From contig NZ_CP081497.1 in the NCBI RefSeq assembly GCF_019774615.1, positions 1,178,001 to 1,242,000 of the forward strand: 64,000 nucleotides of DNA, written 5' to 3'. Made by a program: the position numbers and the translations under genes. The notes under the pieces are model-generated. The model was not told the origin of the DNA, ran no database searches, and saw only the letters and a program-made list of their open reading frames with translations. The stretch comes from Streptomyces sp. BHT-5-2 (lineage in GTDB: Bacteria; Actinomycetota; Actinomycetes; Streptomycetales; Streptomycetaceae). Below, in pieces: positions 51,236 to 60,057 of the stretch; the stretch's first letter is position 1, and each line of letters begins with the position of its first letter.

Positions 51236-52663
51236 ATGGCGGAAACGAAAACTGTCGACGGAAACCCGACCCCCGGAACCCCGGGAGGCTGGTGGCGGTC
51301 CCGAGGCCCGCTGCTGGCGGTGTGCGCCGGGTACTTCATGGTGATCCTGGACGTGACGATCATCAACGTGGCCGTGCCGGTGGTGGGCCGGAAGTTGGGC
51401 ACGTCCCTCACCGGGATCCAATGGATCACCGATGGGTACACCCTGGTCTTCGCGGGGCTTCTGCTGACCGGCGGCGCTCTGGGCGACCGACTGGGCAGCC
51501 GACGGGTCTTCTGCTGGGGCGTGGCGGTCTTCACCCTGGCCTCACTTGCCTGCGCACTGGCGCAGGACGCGGCCTTCCTCGTTGCCGCCCGGTTGGTGGA
51601 GGGCGGCGGCGCGGCGCTGATCGTGCCCGGTTCCCTGGCCCTGCTCCAACAGGCATACCCCGCACCGGACGCACGCTCGCGGGCCTTCGGCCTGTGGGGA
51701 TCCATGGCCGGCATCGCGGCATCCGCCGGGCCGCTGCTCGGCGGGCTTCTGGTCACCACGCTGGGCTGGCGCTGGGTCTTCCTCATCAACCTGCCTGTTG
51801 GCGCCGCCTGTCTGGCGCTGACCCTACGGTGCGTCGGCCGGTCGCCCAGGCACGCCGCCCGGCCCCTGGACTGGCCGGCCCAGTGCGCCGTCGCGGCGAT
51901 GGTGGCGTTGCTGACCGCCGCCCTCAACGAAGCAGGCAGACGCGGCTGGCTCGACCCTGCCGTCCTCGCCATGGCGGGACTTTCGGCGCTGTGCGCAGCC
52001 GCCTTCGTGGCACGCGAGTGTCTGGCACGCCTGCCGGTGCTGCCACCACGCCTGCTGCGCTCGCGTCCGATGGGAGGTGGAGCAGCCATCGGTCTGCTGT
52101 TCAACTTCGCTTTCTACGGCATGGTGTTCACCGCCAGTCTCGATTTTCAACGACAGCGCGGCTACAGCGCTCTGGCGACCGGAGTGGCCCTGTTGCCGGC
52201 GGTGGCGATGACCACGTTCGCCTCCGCCCTGTCCGGCCGCCTGGCCCGCCGCACCGGTCACCGACCCCTTGTCGTCTCCGGCATGCTGCTGGCCGCGGCG
52301 GGTCTGGCCGGCTGGACGGCAGCCGGTCCCCACCCCGCCTATCCCTTGCTGGTGGCCCCGATGATGGCTGCCGGATTCGGTACCTCCTTCGCCCTGACCG
52401 GTTCCACCTCGGCGGTGATGGCGGCCGCGCCCACCGGCTACGCGGGCACCGCGTCCGCGCTGTTCAACACCACTCGCCAGATCGGCAGTGCCGCAGGAGT
52501 CGCCCTCGGCGGCACGTTCCTCGCCACGGCGACCGACTACGGGAACGGACTGCGCCTCAGTATGGCCATCGGCGCCCTTGCCTACTTCGCCGCCGCCCTC
52601 CTCGCCTCGGCCTGCGTACCGGCAAAGGACCAGCCGAGGCCGCGAGGACGGAGCGAAGCCTGA
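51236..52663 (+). CDS. MFS drug exporter, DHA2 (14-TM) type
   Basis: 475 residues with about 14 membrane helices. Motifs: GYFMVILDVTIINVAVPVVG, GITDG-type loop QWITDGYTLVFAGLLLTGGA, LGDRLGSRRVF (motif A) and GLWGSMAGIAASAGPLLGG (motif C of antiporters). It probably exports toxic compounds by proton exchange. It is encoded alone. A CGAGGACCAGGA stretch upstream supplies the ribosome site. Confidence 0.9.
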   Translation: MAETKTVDGNPTPGTPGGWWRSRGPLLAVCAGYFMVILDVTIINVAVPVVGRKLGTSLTGIQWITDGYTLVFAGLLLTGGALGDRLGSRRVFCWGVAVFTLASLACALAQDAAFLVAARLVEGGGAALIVPGSLALLQQAYPAPDARSRAFGLWGSMAGIAASAGPLLGGLLVTTLGWRWVFLINLPVGAACLALTLRCVGRSPRHAARPLDWPAQCAVAAMVALLTAALNEAGRRGWLDPAVLAMAGLSALCAAAFVARECLARLPVLPPRLLRSRPMGGGAAIGLLFNFAFYGMVFTASLDFQRQRGYSALATGVALLPAVAMTTFASALSGRLARRTGHRPLVVSGMLLAAAGLAGWTAAGPHPAYPLLVAPMMAAGFGTSFALTGSTSAVMAAAPTGYAGTASALFNTTRQIGSAAGVALGGTFLATATDYGNGLRLSMAIGALAYFAAALLASACVPAKDQPRPRGRSEA

Positions 52664-52687
52664 GGGCGCCTGGTTCACGTGACGGCC

Positions 52688-52702
52688 ACCGATCCGATCG
52701 GT
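52688..52702. terminator. Short hairpin between convergent exporter and GGPS genes
   Basis: ACCGAT-CCG-ATCGGT is a perfect 6-bp stem in the 38-bp space between the two stops. Its last base is the first base of the leftward gene's stop complement. Confidence 0.45.
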
Positions 52703-54888
52703 TATCCGAGGGCGTCCTGCTGTGGGCCGCCTGCCTGCTGTATGGCGGCGATGATGGTCCGGGCCCAGTCGGCGGGGGACGGGGTGGTGAGGAGGGCGGC
52801 GAGGCGGGCGATGTGGGTCTGTCTTTGGGCCGGGGGCATGTCAAGGGCCTGGCGGAGGGTGTCGACGAGGTCCTGGGGACTGTGTGGGTCGGTCAGGAGT
52901 GCGGCCGTGCCGAAGTGTTCGGCGGCTCCTGCCTGGCCGGACAGGACGAGGGTGCCGGCGAGGCCGGTGGCCGACTTGGCGGCGATGTATTCCTGGGCGG
53001 TGAGGTTCATACCGTCGGCGAGAGACGTCACCCAGAACACGTCGGCTGCCAGATAGTGGTCGACGACCTCGGGGAAGGGCAGGGACTGGGGACGGTAGTC
53101 GACGGGTGACCAACCTTCGGTACCCCAGCGGGAGTTCAGTCTGCCGATGGCCGCTTCGAGCGCGTCGCGTGTGGTGTCGTAGGCGTGGATGCCCGGTTCG
53201 GGCGGTGGGCAGATCAGGCGGAAGCGGAGGCGCCCACGTAGCTCAGGAGACTGTTCGAGGAGTGCGGCGAGGGCGCAGATCTTCTGGACCGGGGCCTTGG
53301 CGTAGTCGAGGCGTTCGACGGACAGGACGAGCACGGAGCCGTCGTCGGGAGCGGGAGTGTGCGGCGGGCGCGAGCGGGCTATGGCGGCGACGGCCCGGCG
53401 GTCGATTCCCAGGGGGTGGACGCCGATGCGCGGAAGGTGGTCGGCGCGGTCCGCCTGCTCGGAGCGGTCGTAGTGGTCGGCGCGATCGGGGTCTTCGGAG
53501 AGGAGGTTCTGGAAGTTGCGGGCGGCGGTGGCTGTGTGGAAGCCGACCCAGTCCAACTTTCTCAAGGAGTCACGTAGTTGTTCGGCCACGGGGAGCTGGC
53601 GGAAGGTATCGGGGGCGGGGAAGGGCGTGTGGTGGAACAGGCCGGTGCGCAGGTCGGGTCGTTGGGATCGAAGGATGCCGGGGACCAGCCAGAGGTTGTA
53701 GTCGTGCAGCCAGACCGTCCCGCCGTGTTGCGCGTGCGCGCTGATGTGTTGGGCGAAGGCCTCGTTGAACGCCTCATAGGCGGCCCACTGGGGTGCCGTG
53801 TGCCGGATCAGCTGCGGCTGGGACATCAGCGCAGGCCACAGGGTTTCCTTGCAGGCACCGTGGAAGTACCCCGCCCACCGTTGGAACGGAACCGTCAGCA
53901 GCGCCATGGGGAGACCGGCAGGAGGTTCCGGGACACTGGCCGGGCGGTCGTGGACAAGGGCGGCGGCCCAGACCGTAGCGGAGGCAGGGGCGCTTTCGTC
54001 GGTGAGTGCGGAAGTCAGGGCCGGCAGGATTCCGTTGGGGCTCAGGGGGCGGTGCCACCGGCCGCGGGACCACTGCACGGGTGGGCGGTGGTAGGCGATG
54101 ACCACCGGCGAGGGGGTCCGTAACCACCCCAGGCGTTCCAGGGCGGCGAGGACCCCGGAGGCTCCGTGCCTGGAGGTTCGGTGGACGCGGGCGTTCGTGG
54201 GTGCTTGGGCGGACAGGCCCGGTTCGGCGTTGCCGACGATCACTCCGTGGGTGCCGAGGCGGAACATCGACAGGTCGTTGAGCGAGTCGCCGGCCACGAG
54301 GATCCTGGATGCGGGCCACTGGAGTTTGCGGGCGAGTTGCTGGACGGCCGGTCCCTTGCCTGCCTGGGGCGGCAGGACGTCGAAGAAGCGATCTTCGGAG
54401 TACGACCACGAGCAACCCAGTTCCTCGACGGCTGACTTGAGGCGCTCGGTGAGGTGTTGCGGGGACAGGTAGTAGGAGCAGCGGCCGTCCTGTGCCACTT
54501 CCTCCTGGTAGCCGAGCTGTGGGAAGTGACCGGACAGGGCCGTGCGGACGTGGTCGTGTCCCGGCCAGCCCGCCCGGAGCTGGGCTTCCAGGACATCGAC
54601 GTGGCTCATGTCGGTGGCGTCGACGACGCTCGCCCCGACGTCCGCGATGATCCACCGTGGTGACGGGACGAGGGGGTCGCGATCCAGCAGCGTCCGGACG
54701 GAGGGCAGGCCGCGTCCCGTCGCGAAGACGACGGTGATTTCCGGGTGTTGGTGCAGTGCCTGGCGTAACCGTCGCCGCTCGTCCTCGTCACCGCCGAGCA
54801 GGGTGCCGTCCAGGTCGGTCACCAAGATCTTGACGTGCGTGTGCGCCGGCCGCACACCGGTGTCGGCCTGGCTCGTTTCGTCGGCCAT
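52702..54888 (-). CDS. ggpPS-like: HAD phosphatase-GT20 fusion, probable glucosylglycerol-phosphate synthase/phosphatase
   Basis: 728 residues from ATG 54888 (GAGAGGG upstream). Residues 20-265 are a HAD hydrolase with D25-L-D27-G-T, FATGRG and VAGDSLNDLSMF. From about 290 the chain is a GT20 glycosyltransferase (HHTPFPAPDTF; VWLHDYNLWLVPGIL; VLSVERLDYAKAPVQK; DGMNLTAQEYIAAKSA). In OtsA-OtsB fusions the phosphatase is C-terminal. An N-terminal HAD followed by GT20 is the order of the bifunctional glucosylglycerol synthases of Azotobacter and Pseudomonas. It should make the compatible solute glucosylglycerol from ADP-glucose and glycerol 3-phosphate. Confidence 0.82.
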   Translation of the reverse strand: MADETSQADTGVRPAHTHVKILVTDLDGTLLGGDEDERRRLRQALHQHPEITVVFATGRGLPSVRTLLDRDPLVPSPRWIIADVGASVVDATDMSHVDVLEAQLRAGWPGHDHVRTALSGHFPQLGYQEEVAQDGRCSYYLSPQHLTERLKSAVEELGCSWSYSEDRFFDVLPPQAGKGPAVQQLARKLQWPASRILVAGDSLNDLSMFRLGTHGVIVGNAEPGLSAQAPTNARVHRTSRHGASGVLAALERLGWLRTPSPVVIAYHRPPVQWSRGRWHRPLSPNGILPALTSALTDESAPASATVWAAALVHDRPASVPEPPAGLPMALLTVPFQRWAGYFHGACKETLWPALMSQPQLIRHTAPQWAAYEAFNEAFAQHISAHAQHGGTVWLHDYNLWLVPGILRSQRPDLRTGLFHHTPFPAPDTFRQLPVAEQLRDSLRKLDWVGFHTATAARNFQNLLSEDPDRADHYDRSEQADRADHLPRIGVHPLGIDRRAVAAIARSRPPHTPAPDDGSVLVLSVERLDYAKAPVQKICALAALLEQSPELRGRLRFRLICPPPEPGIHAYDTTRDALEAAIGRLNSRWGTEGWSPVDYRPQSLPFPEVVDHYLAADVFWVTSLADGMNLTAQEYIAAKSATGLAGTLVLSGQAGAAEHFGTAALLTDPHSPQDLVDTLRQALDMPPAQRQTHIARLAALLTTPSPADWARTIIAAIQQAGGPQQDALG

Positions 54889-55180
54889 GGGACCCTCTCG
54901 TCGTCGGTGTGGCGTTGTCGGTGCGGCCGTCGGGCCTCGCCGACAGAATGCCAGGACCGAGTGCCGGGGCGACAGACCAGCCTGCATACCGAGCCACGGT
55001 CGTGGGGGAAGTGGCCGACGGGCGAGTGAGGTTCGAGGGCAAGCTCGTCTTGACTGTGCGACGGCGGTGGGAGGAGGGCCGTACACACCTCGTTCGTGCC
55101 TGAACCTTCCCCCCCGTCGCGATGCGACCGCTGCCGCCCATGACGCACCGCAAGCCATGTCGCCTGCGGCACTACGGCGG

Positions 55181-58100
55181 TCAGTTCTTGACCGGGTTGA
55201 TGGTCATCAGTCCGGTGAAGAACGTGACGGGCACGGTGTCCGTCTTGTTGGTGGTCGTGCCGCTGCTGGTCGACGAGGTCTCGGACGAGCTGAGGCCCGC
55301 GCCGAACGAAATCACCTTGTCGAAGCTGGCGTTGATCTGCCCCGACACCGCCGTCTCCAGACCCTGCTGCCGGATCTGCTGCTCACTCAGGGTGACCGAG
55401 GTGAATTTGACGTCCCGTTGGATCGAGAACACATAACTGCGTTGCCTGGGATCCAGGCCGGCCAGGGTGAGCTTGCCGACCAGATGTGTGGTGATCAGCA
55501 GGCCGCGCGGCGTGCCCACGGCGGCCGGGTTTCCGGCTATGGCGGAGGAGTAGATCGAGGGGTAGGTCACCCAGTGGGTGGACGAGCCGTCGACGACGAT
55601 GTCCAGCGGTTTGTCCGAGGCGATCCTGCCGTTGAGGATGATGCTGGGAGCCGCGGGCACCACATTGTCCTGGCCGAGCACTTGCCGGTTGTCCTGGAAG
55701 ACGGCGATGGCGAACCTGCCGCGTTCCCAGTCCGCCTCGCTCGGGCCGAAGCTCACCGGGGCGAAGCTGAAGACGAACGACCGGTTGTCCGAGCTGATCG
55801 GCACCGGCGGCCGCGGGGTGGGACGTGGCGCGGGCGCGGGCGGGCGCGGCGTACCGGATCCGCCGTCGCCGGAGCCGGGTTGCGTACCGGGGCCCGTGGT
55901 ACCGGGGGCGCCGCCGGGGTCGGGAGCCGTTCCGCCGGTGCCTGGGGCCGGACTGCCGGTCGTTCCGGTGCCGCCGCCCGGCGTTCCCGCGCCGCCCCCG
56001 GTCGGCGTGCCGGGACCGGTTCCGGTGCCTGGTGTGCTGGTCCCCGCACCGCCGCTGCCTGCTCCCGCGCCCGGCGTCCCACCGGTGCCTGGCGTCCCGG
56101 GCCCGCCGGGCGTGCCGGGGTTCTTCCCGGCCAGTCCGGCCGCGTTGCTCGCCAGTGAGGTCAGCAGCGCGGCGACCTCCTTCTGCATCGACTCGTCGCG
56201 GAAGATGTCGCCCTTGCCCAGGAGTTGCAGGGCTGCCGCCATGCCGACCGGGTCGGGCGCCGATGGCGGCTGGACGATGGTGACTGCCGACGCCGGCAGA
56301 CCGGAGGGCGTGGTGGAGACGACCACCTCACGGCTCGCCGTGGAGACCGGAGCGATCTGCGGAGCACTGTCCGGGTCCGGCGACTTCTGCCAGTCCCAGA
56401 AACGCGTGTTGTCGATGACCTCCGCCGCATTGCAGTGGCCGAGTTTGGCCTCGGCGAAGACACCGCGCGTGGGCAGACTGACCAACTGTTCGCTGCGCGC
56501 CTGCGCCACCTCGGGCAGGCGTACGCGTCCCTCACCCGGGCCCTCGAACAGGGCGGGATCGAGCGGAAAGGCCGTGGCGTCTCCGAGCACTTCCAGGGCG
56601 CGGTTCTCGATGGCCTGGAACAGCGGACGCGTGGCGCCCCCGACGGTGAGGCGGCTGCCTGCCAGCTCCGTCCACCGGGCGTTGGGATCCTCCCCGAGCC
56701 GGATCAGCCGGAAGTAGTGCTCACGGTTCTGCACCAGGTGTCTGCGCAGCCGGATCCGCAGCAGGTTCTCCTCGTCGCTGAGCCGTTGGAACGGGGTCGG
56801 TGCGGGGGCGGGTTCCGGTGCCTGGCGGACGGCCAGTGCCCAGGTCGTGGACGGCTTCTGGAAGAGCTTGCCGCTGGGCTCGTCGACCAGGAGGTGGGTG
56901 TTGCCCGCGGTGTCCACGGCCGTGACGACCAGATGCTCCACGGCGACGTCGTCGTTCCTGCCCTCGGTGTGCGGCGGGATCATCGTCACCGAAATCGTGC
57001 GCAGATCACGCCAGTTGACCCGTTCGTCGGCCCTGGGCACACCGGCGAGGTCGACCATCGAGTGGGTGTGCTGGAAGTCCCCGGGATTCTGCAGATGTGT
57101 CGGATCGGGATCCCAGTCGCTGTGCTGCGGGCGGACCAGGTTGGTGTCCTTCTGGCCACCGTCCGGCGCTCGCTGGGTCAGGGTGACTGTCGTGGGCACG
57201 CGGTCCTGGAAGCTGGACAGGTCGCCGATGGTGAAGCGGAACTGGAAGAGGATGAACTGCACACTGCCCGGGTCGGGCGGGACCGGCACCTCGGGTTGGA
57301 GCTCTCGCCAGGCAGCGTACTTCTCCACCGCGTCGAATCCACCGGCCAGTTGCGGGTCGAGCAGCCCGGCCTCCAGCAGGCGGCGGTAGCGGACGATGAC
57401 CAGCTCGTCGTCGAGGTTCGGCGACCCCGCGGGCAGCAGGACGGCCGGACGCACCCTGCCGCGCTCGACGAGCACCCGGAAGTGCCGCAGCACCTCGTAG
57501 TAGAGCAGCGTCATCGCGTGCGCGTGATTGTGGTTGCGCACCGTCCGGGTCTGCGCGGTGGACGTCTCCGCCTGCCGCGACTGCACGACGACCGTGCTGC
57601 GCATATCGCGTACGGAGGTGGAGTGCTGCCGGATCTGGTCGTGCAGGTTCTGCACGGTGTCCGCCGAGACACTGCGGTCACCGGACGTCGTGGCGTAGCC
57701 GCCGCCGAGCGCGGCCGAGCCACCGAACATGCCCATGGACGCCGCACCCGCCGCGCCGGCCATGACCGAACCACCACGCTGCCACTCGTTGACGGCACCC
57801 TTGACGACCTCGTCCACCGTCCGGTCACGGGTGAGGGCGTGCTCCAGGTCGTCCGTGAGGGCGATGTCCTCCAGCCGGCTGTCGGTCGACGTCCGCGACC
57901 AGTCCACGACCGCGAGCTGCACCTGCTCGCCCGGCGCCAGCGGGAGGCTGTAGGTGACCTGCCCGAGCCCGTGCCCCACCGGGATCCAGGTGACGTCGTA
58001 GCTGATGACCAGCACGATCGGCACCGGAAAACCGGCGAACCGGTCGGCGGCGCCACCGCTCTCGGCGGGGGCCGCTTCCTGCGCACCGTAGTCCAGGAGC

Positions 58101-58720
58101 GCCACGAGATCCGGCACGGTCACGATCTGGTGCACCTGGTACTGCTGGGTGGCGACGTTGGACGGCAGCAGGGTCTCGCAGCCGTCCTGCCCGATGAGTT
58201 CGGCCGGTACGTACGCGAAGGAGCCCGGCGAGAGATACCAGTCGAGCAGCGAGGGTGACTGCATCGACGGAAAACCGGTGGTGGAACCGGTGAAGACACC
58301 ACCGCGATCCACACCGAGCCGCAGGACCAGTGCCTGGGCCTCCTCGTCGGCCTCGGCCAGGACGTCCACCGCGCTCTGCAGGGGACCGCCGAGGTACAGC
58401 CAGACATGGCCGAGCCGTACGTCCGCGGTGGATCCGTCGGGCCGCTCGGTCAGTTGCAGCACCTGCCGCCACAGCGGCGCCAGGTCCCACGAGCAGTACC
58501 CGGCGTGGTCACTGCCGAGCAGGCCCAGTGGGATGCGCACCGTTCTGTCGGCGCGGGCGGCAGCCCCCACCTCGCGGCCGGAACCCTGTTCGGAAACGGT
58601 CAGTTGGGCTTCGAGGAAGGCCAGTGCCCCGGACACCGGGCCGCCGGTCCGGTTCTCGAAGAGAAACACACAGCAGCGGGCCGGGCCACCGGTGTCGTCG
58701 GTCGGAAGTGCGATGTCCAT
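55181..58720 (-). CDS. 1179-residue protein of unknown function with Gly/Pro/Thr-rich linker
   Basis: From ATG 58720 (GGGGGGAA upstream). There is no signal peptide or membrane helix. N-terminal residues 1-250 are beta-rich (CVFLFENRTGGPVSGALAFL). Residues about 250-330 carry TYSLPLAPGEQVQLAVVDWS and a charged helical part. About 335-370 is an Ala/Gly/Met-rich stretch, then helix-rich regions and a central beta part (NWRDLRTISVTMIPPHTEGR). Residues about 865-973 are almost only Gly, Pro, Thr and Ala (repeated GTPGG / GTGG). A beta-rich C-terminal domain ends with a Ser/Thr tract. I recognise no family. A very large cytosolic scaffold or a protein exported by a non-Sec route are both possible. 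Confidence 0.75.
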   Translation of the reverse strand: MDIALPTDDTGGPARCCVFLFENRTGGPVSGALAFLEAQLTVSEQGSGREVGAAARADRTVRIPLGLLGSDHAGYCSWDLAPLWRQVLQLTERPDGSTADVRLGHVWLYLGGPLQSAVDVLAEADEEAQALVLRLGVDRGGVFTGSTTGFPSMQSPSLLDWYLSPGSFAYVPAELIGQDGCETLLPSNVATQQYQVHQIVTVPDLVALLDYGAQEAAPAESGGAADRFAGFPVPIVLVISYDVTWIPVGHGLGQVTYSLPLAPGEQVQLAVVDWSRTSTDSRLEDIALTDDLEHALTRDRTVDEVVKGAVNEWQRGGSVMAGAAGAASMGMFGGSAALGGGYATTSGDRSVSADTVQNLHDQIRQHSTSVRDMRSTVVVQSRQAETSTAQTRTVRNHNHAHAMTLLYYEVLRHFRVLVERGRVRPAVLLPAGSPNLDDELVIVRYRRLLEAGLLDPQLAGGFDAVEKYAAWRELQPEVPVPPDPGSVQFILFQFRFTIGDLSSFQDRVPTTVTLTQRAPDGGQKDTNLVRPQHSDWDPDPTHLQNPGDFQHTHSMVDLAGVPRADERVNWRDLRTISVTMIPPHTEGRNDDVAVEHLVVTAVDTAGNTHLLVDEPSGKLFQKPSTTWALAVRQAPEPAPAPTPFQRLSDEENLLRIRLRRHLVQNREHYFRLIRLGEDPNARWTELAGSRLTVGGATRPLFQAIENRALEVLGDATAFPLDPALFEGPGEGRVRLPEVAQARSEQLVSLPTRGVFAEAKLGHCNAAEVIDNTRFWDWQKSPDPDSAPQIAPVSTASREVVVSTTPSGLPASAVTIVQPPSAPDPVGMAAALQLLGKGDIFRDESMQKEVAALLTSLASNAAGLAGKNPGTPGGPGTPGTGGTPGAGAGSGGAGTSTPGTGTGPGTPTGGGAGTPGGGTGTTGSPAPGTGGTAPDPGGAPGTTGPGTQPGSGDGGSGTPRPPAPAPRPTPRPPVPISSDNRSFVFSFAPVSFGPSEADWERGRFAIAVFQDNRQVLGQDNVVPAAPSIILNGRIASDKPLDIVVDGSSTHWVTYPSIYSSAIAGNPAAVGTPRGLLITTHLVGKLTLAGLDPRQRSYVFSIQRDVKFTSVTLSEQQIRQQGLETAVSGQINASFDKVISFGAGLSSSETSSTSSGTTTNKTDTVPVTFFTGLMTINPVKN

Positions 58721-59182
58721 GGTTCCCCCCATCGACCTCGCGCCTGAAGAGGAGCCGCAACGGCGGACGGTCAGGCGATGGCAGGAAGGTAACGCAAGAA
58801 GGATCGAGCAAATCTCGAACTTCTTGTGGAGTATTTGAACAGGCCGTGCAGCCCGTGACCGGACCGCGCAGAGGACAGGCCACTCCGTTCCCTCCAGCGC
58901 CACCGGCACCAACCTCACCGCGCTTTAGAGACAGTCCTATTGCTGTGTGAGGTGAAGATTGTCCTGAAGCAAGCGAGGCGGCACTACGCCTCTTCCGGAG
59001 GTCGGGGGGCACCTTGAAACCGCGTGTTCTTCACGATCTCTCTCCTTTATACGGAATACGTTAAGGGCCTTGGCAGGTGTTGAACATCGGCGAGTTGTTC
59101 CACGCGGTTTCAAAGGACGAACGACCCATCCTGAGCCACTCCAACCACTGCGGGACGGCCGAGCCGAGGGAGGAATTGCGCG
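58721..59182. other. Divergent intergenic region with a dyad
   Basis: 462 bp between the leftward 1179-residue protein and the rightward methyltransferase. It contains an interrupted inverted repeat at 58796-58825 (AAGAA..TCGAG / CTCGA..TTCTT) about 75 bp upstream of the large gene's start, a likely operator or promoter element, and a possible 16-codon ORF at 58984-59034. Confidence 0.5.
58984..59034 (-). CDS. Possible 16-residue peptide ORF with strong ribosome site
   Basis: On the minus strand GTG 59034 is preceded by AAGGAGAG and a TATAAA stretch. The frame reads VKNTRFQGAPRPPEEA, then stops at 58984. It lies in the leader region of the 1179-residue protein gene (start 58720) and could be a leader or signalling peptide. 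Only the ribosome site supports it. Confidence 0.25.
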   Translation of the reverse strand: MKNTRFQGAPRPPEEA

Positions 59183-60046
59183 ATGGGCCCTGGCATCGGT
59201 ACTCCACAGGCCGTCACCCTCAGCGGCGTCCCGGAAACGCTGATGTGGAACCTGTATCAGCGTGCGTGGGAAGCGCGCCGTCCCCGACCAGTACTCCACG
59301 ACCCCAAAGCGGTGGAACTGGTCGACACGCTCGGCTTCCCCTTCGAGCGGCGCTTCGGGCGCCCCAACAGCCTCATCGCCCAAGGCCATGCCCTGCGCGT
59401 CCGCATGTTCGACGCCGTGGTGAAGGACTTCCTCGCCGCCCATCCGTACGGCACCGTCGTTCAACTGGCCGAAGGGCTGGAAACCCAGTTCTGGCGCTGC
59501 GACAACGGCCACGCCCAGTGGCTCGGTGTCGAGCTGCCGGAAATCGCCGAACTGCGGCGCTCCCTGCTTCCGGACGGCGATCGCCGACGCACCCTCGGGT
59601 GTTCGGCACTCGACCTCTCCTGGCGCGATGAGATCGACCCTTCGCGAGGAGTGCTGATCACTGCCCAGGGCCTGCTGATGTACCTGCGGCCGGGCCAGGT
59701 ACGCGACCTGCTCGCCGGCTGCGCCGAAGCGTTTCCCGGGGGCGCGCTCGTCTTCGACACCGTGCCACGCTGGTTCAGCGCCCATACCTTTACCGGCGCC
59801 GTCCGCACGGCGCGCGGATATCCGGCACCACCCATGCCGTGGGCGATCAACCGGAGCGAGCTTCCGCGGCTGGCCACTGCGCATCCCGCCATTGCCTCGA
59901 TCCGTCAGCTCCTGCCGTCTGTGGGGCGAGGTCTTTACCACGGCGCGGTAGCTCCCCTCCTCAGCCACATCGGTGTCCGCAACGCTCTGGTGCTGGTCGC
60001 GGCAGTGGCGCAATTCGCGAATCAGCGGCCCGAGAGGAGAATTTGA
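59183..60046 (+). CDS. Class I SAM-dependent methyltransferase (LCM/PPM-like)
   Basis: 287 residues. It follows the leucine-carboxyl-methyltransferase-type family (PF04072): LMWNLYQRAWEARRP, RVRMFDAVVKDFLA, the SAM site VVQLAEGLETQFWRCDN, and VLITAQGLLMYLRPGQVRDL. In actinobacteria these enzymes often O-methylate polyketides. GGGAGGAA precedes ATG 59183. The glycosyltransferase gene follows after 11 bp, so the pair probably tailors one product. Confidence 0.85.
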   Translation: MGPGIGTPQAVTLSGVPETLMWNLYQRAWEARRPRPVLHDPKAVELVDTLGFPFERRFGRPNSLIAQGHALRVRMFDAVVKDFLAAHPYGTVVQLAEGLETQFWRCDNGHAQWLGVELPEIAELRRSLLPDGDRRRTLGCSALDLSWRDEIDPSRGVLITAQGLLMYLRPGQVRDLLAGCAEAFPGGALVFDTVPRWFSAHTFTGAVRTARGYPAPPMPWAINRSELPRLATAHPAIASIRQLLPSVGRGLYHGAVAPLLSHIGVRNALVLVAAVAQFANQRPERRI

Positions 60047-60057
60047 GGATCGCTGCG

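Noticed and set aside
59183..60046. Candidate ToxA N-methyltransferase for the azapteridine-type cluster
   Set aside because: It is 25 kb away, belongs to the LCM/PPM-like family, and is coupled to a glycosyltransferase.
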